A stretch of DNA of 64,000 nucleotides from an uncultured Acidobacteriota bacterium (GCA_951812665.1 CATOST010000043.1:1-64000), one strand, 5' to 3'. Shown: positions 17,252 to 26,699, counted from the stretch's first letter. Translations and numbers: made by a program. The notes: generated by a model from the letters alone, not told the origin.

Positions 17252-17270
17252 ACGTATAAGATAGTACGTC
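17247..17270. promoter_or_regulatory. Candidate BlaI-type operator
   Basis: Imperfect inverted repeat GACATAC-N10-GTACGTC with an inner perfect ATACGTAT, in an AT-rich patch directly at the blaI start. Position and dyad are what BlaI/MecI repressors use, but no second copy was found elsewhere in the window and binding is inferred only. Confidence 0.35.
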
Positions 17271-17405
17271 ATATACCTTATTTCAACTGAAAACTTGGTT
17301 TTGAGAATCAAGTCGAGAATTCACTGTGGAAGCTAAGGTTGGAACACCGCCCGGAAATGCGCTCGCCGAGACCCTCTGCTTCGATACTGCGGTGGTGCCG
17401 ACGGA

Positions 17406-19238
17406 CTACCCTCGCCGTTGTCTTGGACCCTTCACCGGAATCGGCTTTCCCCTCAACAGTCTCTGCAGTATGTCTCCCAGGATCTCGACGGTTTTTGGGC
17501 CGGCTCCAAGGGCTCTCCAGACGACATTGCCGTTGCCGTCGATGATGTAGTGGCTCGGGTACGCCTCCACTCCGAATGCCCTTGCCAGCCGGCTGGACGA
17601 TGGAACGATCTCGTATCGGAACTCACGGCCCTTCAGGAACTGCCTGATCGGTTCCGCGTCATCGGTGGCGAATGCCAGAAATCGGGCTTTCCCTGCAAAC
17701 TCGTTCGCCAGGTCGTTCAGATCGGGGATTTCCTTGATACAAGGGCCGCAGCTGGTGAACCAGAAATTTACGACCACCGGCTTCCCCCTCAGTGATTTGG
17801 AAGTCAGAGTGATGCCGTCCAGCGTCGTCCCTTCGATCTCCGGCCCGGGTTCCGGTTCCGGCATGTCGCCGGTCAACCGGGTCATGACGTAATCCTTGAA
17901 ACCGTGGTTGTCGCCGGTGCGGGCCACGTAGGCGTCCTTCAACAGCTCCTCAGCCGTCGCGGATCCCATTCGATAGGCGTCCACGAGGATCTCTTCGGAC
18001 CGGCGGAGATGGCCAATGCTTTTCCAGATTACCGCCTCGATTTCGAGATCCTCCGCCGATCGGCCTCGTTCGTCTGCTTGAGCCATCTTGATGTCGGCCA
18101 GTGCCCCTTCGGCATCCCCGTTCCGGAGCCGAAGCCGGGCGCGAACTCTGTAGGCCAGATCCCGCAGGCGCTTGTCGGCAACAAAGGCTCGGGGCGTGTA
18201 ATAGAGATCAAGAGACCGGTCGATGAGTCGACCGGCTTCTTCGTCCGAGGTCCCCTCCCTGGACAGAGCGTTCGCCAGCAGCAAATAGGGATGGGGATCG
18301 ACCGGGTCCTCTTCGACCCAGGCTTCGAACAGGCTGCGCATGGCGTCCAGGCTCACGATTGAATTGCTCCTGAGCCAGAGGACGGATCTCCTGTCCTTCC
18401 ACAGACGTGGATTCGTCGGCGCCTCGTCTACGACCTTCGCCTGCAGTTTCTCCAACGGACCGCTCAAGGGGTCCAAACCCCGAGTCGAAATCCCGTAAAT
18501 GGCTTCGTTCAGCGCTTGGACAGAGTATCTCGACCCAGGAAACCGAGTACAGAGTTCGGTCAAACTCTCAAACGCGCGGTCGGACCGCTTTGTGAGCCAA
18601 TAACCGACAGCCAGGGTCCGAAGCAGTGATGGCCTCTTCTCGTGCGACTCCATCCTGCGGAGCTGCGAAATGACTTCATTGCTGTCGAGATTCTTCAAGA
18701 TCCTTTCTTTCAGTCCCCAGGCCTTCGGGTAGATCCACCACAGATCCGGGTTCTCAGTAAGTGCGCGGTCGATGGCCTCGTTGCACGCCGAGAGGTCCCT
18801 ACGCGGTCTGCATAACGCCATGACCCGGGTTCCGGGCGGCATTTCACCGGCATCCGTTCGAGGTGCAAAACCCATGCCGCGAAAAAACCTTTCCGGCGTC
18901 CGGATCCTGATTGAGGCCCATTCGCAGTGACCAGGTAACGTCAGCCGAGCGACGAAAGCCTCTCCGTCCCAAACGGCCTTCTCGTTGACGGTGGAGAGGA
19001 CGTCTTGATGCCAGGTCGACAAGTTGACGTACACACGATCGTCTGAATAAAGTCGTCCCCGGGGGAAATCCGGAGTGACCCGTACGACAAAGTCCTGACC
19101 CCATCGAGGCGCTTCGGGTTCGAGCTGGATCCCGGCGAACAGGCAGGTCCCCAGCGTGAGGACGGACACAAGATGGCGGATCGTTCCGGTCAGGAATCTC
19201 GAAACGTTCTCAGTAGATATTCCGTAAAGACTTACCAA
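17406..19238 (-). CDS. TlpA-like thioredoxin-fold protein with TPR-like region
   Basis: 610 residues if the TTG at 19238 is the start; no ATG is available, and a GTG about 24 codons in is possible. A hydrophobic segment (LVSVLTLGTCLFAGI) near the N-terminus suggests export or anchoring. The middle 300 residues are helical repeats of tetratricopeptide character (for example LRRMESHEKRPSLLRTLAVGY). The C-terminal 150 residues are a thioredoxin domain with redox motif CGPC (WFTSCGPCIKEIP) and a cis-Pro loop (VEAYPSHYIID), as in TlpA/ResA peroxiredoxin-like proteins. It probably reduces or oxidises disulfides in envelope proteins. It stands between the blaI promoter region and the sulfatase operon, same strand as both. 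Confidence 0.8.
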   Translation of the reverse strand: MVSLYGISTENVSRFLTGTIRHLVSVLTLGTCLFAGIQLEPEAPRWGQDFVVRVTPDFPRGRLYSDDRVYVNLSTWHQDVLSTVNEKAVWDGEAFVARLTLPGHCEWASIRIRTPERFFRGMGFAPRTDAGEMPPGTRVMALCRPRRDLSACNEAIDRALTENPDLWWIYPKAWGLKERILKNLDSNEVISQLRRMESHEKRPSLLRTLAVGYWLTKRSDRAFESLTELCTRFPGSRYSVQALNEAIYGISTRGLDPLSGPLEKLQAKVVDEAPTNPRLWKDRRSVLWLRSNSIVSLDAMRSLFEAWVEEDPVDPHPYLLLANALSREGTSDEEAGRLIDRSLDLYYTPRAFVADKRLRDLAYRVRARLRLRNGDAEGALADIKMAQADERGRSAEDLEIEAVIWKSIGHLRRSEEILVDAYRMGSATAEELLKDAYVARTGDNHGFKDYVMTRLTGDMPEPEPGPEIEGTTLDGITLTSKSLRGKPVVVNFWFTSCGPCIKEIPDLNDLANEFAGKARFLAFATDDAEPIRQFLKGREFRYEIVPSSSRLARAFGVEAYPSHYIIDGNGNVVWRALGAGPKTVEILGDILQRLLRGKPIPVKGPRQRRG

Positions 19239-19391
19239 AGCGTGATACGTACGCCTCCCATCTGGGAGAAATCAAAACTTCCAAGTTCCCAACCCGGTGT
19301 AGCCGGAACCAAAAGTTCTCCCCCGGAGCGGGGGCTCTCCAGTCCCCGAATCTTCATATTGATCGCATCTTGCCCTGTTATGGACGGAAGA

Positions 19392-19416
19392 GGGCACCCA
19401 CAAGGTTCACCGCTAC
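19392..19416. repeat. Single-arm relative of the 11 kb inverted-repeat element
   Basis: GGGCACCCACAAGGTTCACCGCTAC resembles the right arm of units A and B with several changes. It lies in the 220-base spacer between the sulfatase stop (19459) and the TlpA-like gene. The spacer also holds a CCCCG-GAG-CGGGG hairpin at 19321-19333 without a T run. Confidence 0.5.
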
Positions 19417-19458
19417 GGGTCGTGTGAGACAAATTCCAAAACACGAGACCGGAGCTTC

Positions 19459-21141
19459 TCACTCCTCAACTCTCACTTCTCCTTCCAGGGCCGATTTCCA
19501 GTCCTCCGAAATCCTCTGTTTCCACGCTTGATAGAGACGACCCATTTTCTTCACCCGGTCCGGATACCGGGACGCAAGGTCTCGCTGCTCAGTGCGATCC
19601 GCATCCATGTCGAAGAGCTGCCACAGTCCTCCGGGATCCCGCGGGGCCGTTGGAACGGACCTGTCCGTCCCCGCGGGCCGCCAAGGCTGGTAGCGAATCC
19701 AGTGGTCGGGAGAGACCAGTTTCCACCTTCCCTGCCGGACCGCCCGCCAGAGACCACGCTGATTCCAGAAGAGCGCCTCATGGGCCGCTCGGGATTCTTC
19801 CTGGAAGATGGGGAGCAGGCTCCGGCCCTCGAGCGGCGGGATCTTCATCCCGTTGACCTCCGACGGATAGTCGGCTCCCGCAACCTCCAGACAGGTGGCC
19901 ATGATATCGATGAGGTGGCCGACCTCCGAACTGACCCTTCCCGGGCGCGCGATGCCCCGGGGCCAGTACGCCACCAAGGGCGTGGCGATGCCGCCTTCAT
20001 GGTTCCATCGTTTGAACTGGCGAAAGGGCGTGTTGCTCAGGTTGGCCCAAGGCAGATCCACCGATCGGTACGACTCCACCGGTCCCGGCGGCAGCTCGGG
20101 CGTCCGGGTGCGATCCTCGTCGCTGGCACCGTTGTCGGAGAGGAACAGAACCAGGGTGTTGCTCTCCTTGCCCAGCGAGCGCACGGCCTGAAGAAGGCGG
20201 CCGATGTTCTGGTCCATCCGGTCCACCATGGCGGCGTAGACTGCCATCTTCAGGTCCCAGGCCTCTTTGTCCGACACTTCGTCCCAGGCGGGCGCGTGAC
20301 GGCTGCGTGACGATAGTTCCGATTGCTCAGAGACCATCCCTTCCTGGACCAGACGCCGGTGGCGTTCCCGGCGAAGGACGTCCCAACCGGCCATGAAGCG
20401 TCCCCGATAGCGGGCGATATCTTCAGGCCAGGCGTGGAGCGGGTAGTGGGGCACGGTATAGGCCAGATAGAGAAAGAAGGGCCGTTCCTCCCCTGCATAT
20501 TGCTCCAGGTAACGGATCGCCTGATCGGTGAAGGCGTCGGTGCTGTAGAATCGGCGGTCCTCCGGCGTGTAGGGGCGGATGACCTTCCCTTCTACAGAAA
20601 AGGGTTGATCGTCGTCGGGGAATTTCTTTCCCGGCTCCGGCTCCCCCGGTCTTTGCCGGCCCGGATTGAAGTGGTTGCAGGTGCCCGTCAGGAGCCCGTA
20701 GTAACGCTCGAAGCCCCGTTTCAGGGGATGGCCGTCCAGGTGCCACTTGCCCGACATGAGGGTCCGGTACCCGGCGGCCCCGAGCGCTTCCGCCAGGGTG
20801 ACGCATCCCAGGAATCGGCTGCCTCCCACCTGCTGGGAGTAGAGTCCGCTGAGTAGCGACGCCCGGCTGGCGGGACAGATGGCGTTGTTGTAGAACTGGG
20901 AAAAACGAAGACCGTTGCGGGCCAGGCGGTCCAGATTCGGGGTCCGAATCTCCCCTCCGTAGCACCCCAGATCCGAGTAGCCCAGATCGTCCGCCATGAT
21001 CAGGATGATGTTGGGACGTGGTGGAGATGAGGCCCAGCCCAACGAGCCGCTTAGCATGACCCACAGGAGTATCCATAGAGCCTTGCACCCGGCGACGTTC
21101 GGTTTCCGGGACTGAAGTGGGTATTTCTTAGAAACGCGCAT
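19459..21141 (-). CDS. Secreted sulfatase (arylsulfatase family)
   Basis: 560 residues with an N-terminal hydrophobic signal (ALWILLWVMLSGSLGWA). The alkaline-phosphatase/sulfatase fold begins with PNIILIMADDLGYSDLGCYG (metal-binding Asp pair). The formylglycine site is CPASR at residues 89-93, the CxAxR form of the Cys-type motif, so activity needs a formylglycine-generating enzyme, which is not in this window. SGKWHLDGH and LFLSDNGASDEDR supply further active-site residues. It removes sulfate esters, likely from polysaccharides. Only six bases separate it from the VCBS gene upstream, placing it last in an operon with the VCBS and propeller proteins. Confidence 0.92.
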   Translation of the reverse strand: MRVSKKYPLQSRKPNVAGCKALWILLWVMLSGSLGWASSPPRPNIILIMADDLGYSDLGCYGGEIRTPNLDRLARNGLRFSQFYNNAICPASRASLLSGLYSQQVGGSRFLGCVTLAEALGAAGYRTLMSGKWHLDGHPLKRGFERYYGLLTGTCNHFNPGRQRPGEPEPGKKFPDDDQPFSVEGKVIRPYTPEDRRFYSTDAFTDQAIRYLEQYAGEERPFFLYLAYTVPHYPLHAWPEDIARYRGRFMAGWDVLRRERHRRLVQEGMVSEQSELSSRSRHAPAWDEVSDKEAWDLKMAVYAAMVDRMDQNIGRLLQAVRSLGKESNTLVLFLSDNGASDEDRTRTPELPPGPVESYRSVDLPWANLSNTPFRQFKRWNHEGGIATPLVAYWPRGIARPGRVSSEVGHLIDIMATCLEVAGADYPSEVNGMKIPPLEGRSLLPIFQEESRAAHEALFWNQRGLWRAVRQGRWKLVSPDHWIRYQPWRPAGTDRSVPTAPRDPGGLWQLFDMDADRTEQRDLASRYPDRVKKMGRLYQAWKQRISEDWKSALEGEVRVEE

Positions 21142-21147
21142 ACGTTT

Positions 21148-23520
21148 TCACCGGTCCGACACGACAGCCCGGCCCAATCGCACGGTGGGCCGGGAGTCCA
21201 GTTCCAGCGCCGTGTGCCGGTAGAAGAAATAGGTCCCCATTTCGGGAGAGGCCAGGATGTCGGGCTTGCCGTCACCGTCCAGGTCCCGAAAACCGTAGTA
21301 GGGACCGTGTGAGGCAAGCCCTTCCAACGGTTTTCCGAAGAGGGCCAGAACCTGGGGCAGGCCGAAGCGCGGTTCGGTCCGGGTGCCGACATTGGGATAG
21401 ATGAGAGGCCGGGTGGGATTGTGGTCCCACGCACCCGACTTGCGCCGGCATTCGTTGAAGAAGAGGTCCAGCAGGCCGTCCCCGTTCCAGTCCACCAGGA
21501 AGAACTGGGTCGGCTGGAAATCAACCCCCTGAATGGTGTCGCCGCCGGGGAGGCGAAAGGGTCCATCGTCCCGGAGCCGAAGCGAACCCTCTTGGTCCTG
21601 GAACCGCCGGAACAGGTGGGCCTCCCGGGTCACGGCGGCCGCCGTGACCAGATCGGTGAGACCGTTCCCGTCCAGATCGGCGAACGCGGCCCGGGCCCTC
21701 CACCGGAACGGCTGGTGACGGTTGGGAACCCGCTTCTTCCACTGTCCGGTGCCGGCACCCAGGAGCTTGGCGGTGGCGGCCAGGAGTTCCTTTCCGTCGG
21801 GATAGCCCTCACACAAGACCTGGAGCCTGGGTCCGAACCTGGGACGGCTCCGGGTGCCGATGTTCCGGTACCAGTAGATCCGGTTGGTGAGGTTGGGCAG
21901 CATCAGGTCCGGTAATTCGTCTCCGTCCCAATCGACGTAGACCGGGTGCGTGTACCCCATGTTGTGGCCATACTCCTCCAGACCGGGAAAAACCTGGCTC
22001 ATGAAGAGACGGATCGGCTCTCCCTGGGACCGGACCGGCTGTTCCCGGACGAAGACGGGTCGAGTCCCCGAGCCTTCGTTGATGAGGACACGCACAAAAC
22101 CGAATCCGTCGCCGGCCAGCAGGTCCCAGTCCCCATCTCCGTCCCAATCACAGGGATAGGGAGTGGGTTGCTCCCCCAGGATCGCATGGGCGGAAAGCGA
22201 CAGCGCCTCCTGGCGGCGGAAAGCCGGTTCCTTTCCGGGACGGCTTCGAACCTGCTCGAAGAAAGCTAACTTTCGGAAGTGATCGTAGGCCACCAGTACT
22301 CCCCGGCGGGGACCCGCGGGCACGGATGCGGTGAAGAAGGCGGCCCGGACATCGATCTGTTCCAGCAGGCGGGGCGGACCGAAGCGGGGCACGGTCCCAC
22401 CCAGATTTCGGCGCCAGGCCACACGTTTGAAATACTTCTTTCTTTCGGACTCGGGGTCATGAACCAGGCAGACACTGTCCGGCAGACCGTCGCCGTCCAG
22501 GTCCTGGAAACTGGCTCTCACGCCCGGATCGATTCGAACCGGAGTTGCGGGCTGAAACGGCCAACCTCCGGGATTGGTATTCCGAATGAAGTACCCGCGG
22601 CCGTCGGGAGGAATGCTGTTGCCTCGGAACATGGACCCCACCACCAGGTCGAGAACACCGTCCCGGTCCAGGTCCACGATGCGAACCGGCCCCCACCAGT
22701 CCCGGGGACGGGAGATGCGGCCGAAGTCCCGAAAGATGGGAAGCCCTCCGTCGTCTCGTCGTCCGGTGTTGAGGAGGAAGACGATCCAACCTCCTGCACT
22801 GCGGAGGTTCTGATGGGAGCCGTCGGCGGGCGAGGCATAGACCAGGTCGACCAGACCGTCGCCGTTCAGGTCTCCGGCGTCCAAGTGGAGGTAACCGGCG
22901 CGCAGATACCGCGGTTCCGAAGAACCGGACTCCTCCAGGTACCGGATCGCCACGGGGTCCCCGAACCGGAACTCGCCGGTGCCACCGACTCGGGGGTAGC
23001 AGACGATTCCGCCGGGTGGACGGTCGGGCGAATAGGTGTAGATGCCGGTCCCCACCAGATCCCGCTTTCCGTCTCCCGTCAGGTCCACCAGGGCGCCCAG
23101 GATGGGAAGCGATATGGGTTTCGGCTCCCCCGCGTTGTAGCGAAGCAGGTCGCCGGTGCCGATCATGGGAACGTAAGGACGCGGTTTCAACGGCGGACGG
23201 ACGGGGCTCACCCGAAACCGGATCCGGTAGTCTCTATGCTCCGGGTCCCCCACCACCCACTGGACCCGTCCCTGCTGTCCGTGGTGGAAGTCGCGGCTCA
23301 GGGCATGAGGTACAGGGCTCCCCGACACCGCATCCACGACCCGAATCGAGTTGGGATCCAGAACCCCGCCGGCGCCAGCGTCCGCGGCCAGGGAGGCAAA
23401 GTCGATCCAGGGGTCGATGGGAATCTGGCCGAATGGCAGGGGAGAGGTGATGCGAACGTCCACTGTGCAAGTGTGACCGTCCGGTGTCGCACCGGCTCCG
23501 GTCAGGGTGAAGCCCATCAA
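21148..23520 (-). CDS. Secreted FG-GAP/VCBS repeat protein
   Basis: 790 residues from a TTG at 23520 (ATG at 23517 next). The frame is open further up to the stop of the previous gene. The extra codons encode a better signal peptide (WALRIFGTLTLLMGFTLTGA), so a non-standard start such as ATT or CTG around 23560-23580 may be used. The body is a series of calcium-loop beta-propeller repeats: DLTGDGKRDLVGTGIY, DLNGDGLVDLVYAS, DLDRDGVLDLVVGS, DWDGDGDWDLLAGD, DLDGNGLTDLVTAA, DWNGDGLLDLFFNE, DLDGDGKPDILASP. Such repeats bind Ca2+ and mediate carbohydrate or surface binding. Middle gene of the propeller, VCBS, sulfatase operon. Confidence 0.85.
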   Translation of the reverse strand: MMGFTLTGAGATPDGHTCTVDVRITSPLPFGQIPIDPWIDFASLAADAGAGGVLDPNSIRVVDAVSGSPVPHALSRDFHHGQQGRVQWVVGDPEHRDYRIRFRVSPVRPPLKPRPYVPMIGTGDLLRYNAGEPKPISLPILGALVDLTGDGKRDLVGTGIYTYSPDRPPGGIVCYPRVGGTGEFRFGDPVAIRYLEESGSSEPRYLRAGYLHLDAGDLNGDGLVDLVYASPADGSHQNLRSAGGWIVFLLNTGRRDDGGLPIFRDFGRISRPRDWWGPVRIVDLDRDGVLDLVVGSMFRGNSIPPDGRGYFIRNTNPGGWPFQPATPVRIDPGVRASFQDLDGDGLPDSVCLVHDPESERKKYFKRVAWRRNLGGTVPRFGPPRLLEQIDVRAAFFTASVPAGPRRGVLVAYDHFRKLAFFEQVRSRPGKEPAFRRQEALSLSAHAILGEQPTPYPCDWDGDGDWDLLAGDGFGFVRVLINEGSGTRPVFVREQPVRSQGEPIRLFMSQVFPGLEEYGHNMGYTHPVYVDWDGDELPDLMLPNLTNRIYWYRNIGTRSRPRFGPRLQVLCEGYPDGKELLAATAKLLGAGTGQWKKRVPNRHQPFRWRARAAFADLDGNGLTDLVTAAAVTREAHLFRRFQDQEGSLRLRDDGPFRLPGGDTIQGVDFQPTQFFLVDWNGDGLLDLFFNECRRKSGAWDHNPTRPLIYPNVGTRTEPRFGLPQVLALFGKPLEGLASHGPYYGFRDLDGDGKPDILASPEMGTYFFYRHTALELDSRPTVRLGRAVVSDR

Positions 23521-23592
23521 CAGAGTCAGGGTCCCGAAGATCCGGAGCGCCCAGGAGGGGGTTACAATTGCCGCCAGAAACGTCCCTTCAAT

Positions 23593-25095
23593 TCAGTTGA
23601 TTTGGAAGGAATATAGACGGGTTCGGCTCAGAATGAACTTCAATCGAACCGACCGATCCTGAAGCTCTTCCAGGCTCTCATTTCCCTCCCAGGAGACCTT
23701 GGAGTAGACCCCCTCTGCAGGGGCCAGACTGGAACTGTCGGCTTCGTAACCGGGAATGGGATTGCCTGCCACGTCCTGGACCTCCACCCTCAGGTACCCT
23801 TCCTGGTTGGGACTGTCGTTGAAGGTCACTTCTCCCGACGCCGTCGACGCGTCCCCCTCCCTCTTCAGGAGACGGGCGTTGACCTGGAGCGTGCTCCCCG
23901 AGAACTGCAGGGGCCGGGTCAGGACCGAGCCCTCGGCGGTGGCGTCGACGGAGACGAATCCATCCTGCCGCAAGCGGGCCAATCCGATCTCTCCGGTGTG
24001 GTCCTCCGACGGGGCGTTGTGGAGATTGTCGAACCCGGAGTAGTAGATCCAGACCTGTCCATCCTTGACTACGGGAGCCGTAATGGGCCAGATCATCCCG
24101 CTGTCGAAGCTCTTGCCCGAATACTCGTTCCTCTGGTAGCCCAGGTAGATCAGGGGCCGCCGGTACACGCTCCGGTCCCACTCGACGCCATCCCGGCTGG
24201 AAACCAGTTGGACGTCCATGGTCTGGATGTTGGTATGAAAGACCCAGAGCAGTCCCAGGGTCTGGCTGCCGTAGGGGAAGGCCGAGAGTCCGTAGAACTC
24301 GGTCCCGGGACGGTCGTGGGCATCCGGCTCCAGGACCAGGCGATCATCGGTCCAATGAATGAAGTCGTCGCTGACCAGCCGCGACACCTTTCTGGGACCT
24401 CCGGGATTGGTCTTGTGATAGAGCCAATACTGCCGGGAGACGGGATCCCTCATCACCGAGAAGGTATCTCCCGTCGCCCAACAGGGCACCACCGGATTCT
24501 TTTCGTAATCGGTCCAGCGGATGCCGTCGGGCGAGAAGGCGGCCCAGATGCCGCAACGTTCCCGATCTCTGGTCTGCCAATAGCCCATCTTGTAGCGGCG
24601 GGCCGGGTCCGGATCCTCCGGGTCCAGGATCACCGAATGGTTCCAGTTGTTCCAACGCAACACGATGTTGTTGGCCTTGGAGCCGCGGAACTCCAGGTGA
24701 TTCAACTCCGGCTTCTCCCACCGGATCCCGTCCTTGGAGGTGGCGTAACAGACGAACTGCTCGATGTCGGCTTCACCGGTCCGGGGCAGCGTGTTGTACC
24801 ACATCTCGAAATTCTGCTTTTCCGGAGAGTAGATAACACTCCCCGGTTGAAGTATCAGGTAACCCTCCCAGGGCCGGTCGGAGCGGATCAGGGGGTTCCC
24901 GGCCACTTTGCCTCCCCGGCCCAAGCTCCGCCAGACCTGGTCCATTCGCTCGATGAGCAGGTCATCGACGAACAGTTGGACCCGATCGTCCAGACGGATG
25001 GGAGGATCCGCTTCGGGACCCGGAGCACAGGCGACCCCCGGTAACAGAACGCCCCCAAGGAAAACCGCGAAGCAGAAGCTGGAAATCAATCTCAT
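23593..25095 (-). CDS. Secreted five-bladed beta-propeller protein (glycoside-hydrolase-like), paralogue
   Basis: 500 residues; ATG at 25095 with GGGAGAG upstream. The leader LISSFCFAVFLGGVLLPGVAC ends in a lipobox-like Cys, so it may be a lipoprotein. Propeller motifs such as FEMWYNTLPRTG, CYATSKDGIRWEKP, WAAFSPDGIRWTDY and WIYYSGFDNLHN match the protein at 8264, as does the C-terminal beta-sandwich (GFVSVDATAEGSVLTRPLQF, EVQDVAGNPIPGYE). First gene of the operon leading to the VCBS and sulfatase genes, which suggests a role in breakdown or recognition of a sulfated glycan. Enzymatic activity unproven. Confidence 0.78.
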   Translation of the reverse strand: MRLISSFCFAVFLGGVLLPGVACAPGPEADPPIRLDDRVQLFVDDLLIERMDQVWRSLGRGGKVAGNPLIRSDRPWEGYLILQPGSVIYSPEKQNFEMWYNTLPRTGEADIEQFVCYATSKDGIRWEKPELNHLEFRGSKANNIVLRWNNWNHSVILDPEDPDPARRYKMGYWQTRDRERCGIWAAFSPDGIRWTDYEKNPVVPCWATGDTFSVMRDPVSRQYWLYHKTNPGGPRKVSRLVSDDFIHWTDDRLVLEPDAHDRPGTEFYGLSAFPYGSQTLGLLWVFHTNIQTMDVQLVSSRDGVEWDRSVYRRPLIYLGYQRNEYSGKSFDSGMIWPITAPVVKDGQVWIYYSGFDNLHNAPSEDHTGEIGLARLRQDGFVSVDATAEGSVLTRPLQFSGSTLQVNARLLKREGDASTASGEVTFNDSPNQEGYLRVEVQDVAGNPIPGYEADSSSLAPAEGVYSKVSWEGNESLEELQDRSVRLKFILSRTRLYSFQIN

Positions 25096-25187
25096 GCCGT
25101 CTCTCCCGGCGGGGATCATAGCATGGGGACGCTGGGACTGCTCCGTCCCATGGCGGTTTCTGAAGGACCTGTCGTGGCGACGTGGTA

Positions 25188-25274
25188 GGGCGATTTCCAG
25201 TCGCCCATTTCTCCTTATTCCCCCATCCGCCCGTACCCCATGCTTCGTCCGGAGTTCGGCGGTTGGAAACCGCC
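25188..25274. repeat. Two short palindromic (REP-like) repeats
   Basis: GGGCGATTTCCAGTCGCCC at 25188-25206 is the inverse of a repeat near 33311. GGCGGTTGGAAACCGCC at 25258-25274, flanked by GGAG/CTCC, is a second palindrome. Both lie in the 250-base divergent spacer between the propeller and DUF1501 genes. Confidence 0.55.
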
Positions 25275-25346
25275 GCTCCGATGGATGCCGATGCTCCGGC
25301 GGCTTCCACCGGGAAGGATTAAAGTCTAAACTTGGGAGTTGGAACG

Positions 25347-26699
25347 ATGCTTCGACTCGACGGCCCCTCAACACCTTATCTCTGCCAAGAAGTTCACCGC
25401 CGGGACTTCCTTCATGCCGGTTCCCTGGCCTTCCTGGGGCTCACCCTGCCCGGTTTCATGGAACTGAGAGCCGCCGGCCGGACCACTCCCGACAAGGACG
25501 TGAACTGTATTCTCCTCTTCCTGGAAGGGGGCGCGCCCCAAATGGACACCTGGGACCCGAAGCCGGATGCTCCGGCGGAGATTCGGGGACCCTACAAGCC
25601 CATTGCCACCAACGTGGCCGGGATCCGGATCACCGAACTCTTTCCCCGAATGGCCCGCCATGCCGACAAGTTCGCGCTGGTCCGCTCCTGCTACCACACC
25701 AATCCGGCCCATCCCCAGGCCAAGACCTGGATGCAGACCGGACTGCCGCCGCTCCCCGGAATCCAGTACCCCCATCCGGGTTGCGTCGTCGACAAGCTGA
25801 AAGGAGCGCGGGGCGACCTGCCGGCGCACATCCTGCTCCCCTACCGGCCGGACAAGGGGCAGGGGCCCGGCTTCCTGGGCAAGACCCACGAGCCCTTCGT
25901 CATCGACTCCGACCCTTCCGACCCTTCCTTTCGGGTCCGGGACCTCCGGCCGCCCGATTACATCTCGGCGGTTCGAGCCCGGAGACGGATTTCGTTCCGC
26001 CGGCTCATCGACCGGAGCTTTCTCGATTTCGAAGAGAATTGTGCCGAGAGCCGGCTCCTGGACGCCAATTTTTCCCAGGCCTACCGGATCGTCTCCTCCC
26101 GCCAGGCCCGCCAGTCCTTCGACCTGACCGGGGAGCCGGACCCGCTGCGGCAGAGCTATGGCATGAACCGATTTGGTCAGAGTTGTCTCCTGGCCCGCCG
26201 GCTCGTGGAGCGCGGCGTCCGCTTCGTGACGGTCAACATGTTCGACGATCTGGCCGGATCCTGGGACATTCACGGCCAGGCCCCCTTCACCTCCCTGACC
26301 GCGCTCGACACCCTTGGGCCCATGTTCGACCAGGCCTTCTCTTCCCTGCTGGAAGACCTCCAGCAGCGGGGACTGTTGGAACAGACCCTGGTAGTGGCCA
26401 TGGGAGAGTTCGGCCGGTCCCCCAAGATCAATCCGGCGGGAGGGCGGGATCACTGGCCGGCCTGCGGCACCCTCATCCTGGCCGGCGGAGGGGTCGTGGG
26501 GGGACAGGTCATCGGTTCCTCCGACCGCACGGCCAGCGAGCCCAGGGACCGGCCCGTGCAGCCCATGGAGATTCTGGCCAGCCTGTATCACGCCCTGGGG
26601 ATCAGCGTTCACACCGAGCTGGACGGACCGGGCAGCCGGCCCGTCCCCGTGGTGGAAATCGGCGTGGAACCGATCCGGGAGCTCTTCGGCGCCACATGA
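25347..26699 (+). CDS. DUF1501 protein (Tat-exported)
   Basis: 450 residues; ATG at 25347 with GGGAG eight bases upstream. The leader HRRDFLHAGSLAFLGLTL is a twin-arginine signal. The alkaline-phosphatase-like core shows CILLFLEGGAPQMDTWDPKP, WDIHG, VVAMGEFGRSPKIN and GGRDHWPACGT, all typical of DUF1501. These proteins are nearly always encoded next to DUF1549/DUF1553 cytochrome-like proteins, as here, in Planctomycetota, Verrucomicrobiota and Acidobacteriota. A role in periplasmic degradation of complex organic matter is suspected but unproven. The stop overlaps the next start by four bases (ATGA). Confidence 0.92.
   Translation: MLRLDGPSTPYLCQEVHRRDFLHAGSLAFLGLTLPGFMELRAAGRTTPDKDVNCILLFLEGGAPQMDTWDPKPDAPAEIRGPYKPIATNVAGIRITELFPRMARHADKFALVRSCYHTNPAHPQAKTWMQTGLPPLPGIQYPHPGCVVDKLKGARGDLPAHILLPYRPDKGQGPGFLGKTHEPFVIDSDPSDPSFRVRDLRPPDYISAVRARRRISFRRLIDRSFLDFEENCAESRLLDANFSQAYRIVSSRQARQSFDLTGEPDPLRQSYGMNRFGQSCLLARRLVERGVRFVTVNMFDDLAGSWDIHGQAPFTSLTALDTLGPMFDQAFSSLLEDLQQRGLLEQTLVVAMGEFGRSPKINPAGGRDHWPACGTLILAGGGVVGGQVIGSSDRTASEPRDRPVQPMEILASLYHALGISVHTELDGPGSRPVPVVEIGVEPIRELFGAT

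Noticed and set aside
19321..19333. CCCCG-GAG-CGGGG hairpin as a rho-independent terminator
   Set aside because: No T run on either strand after the stem.
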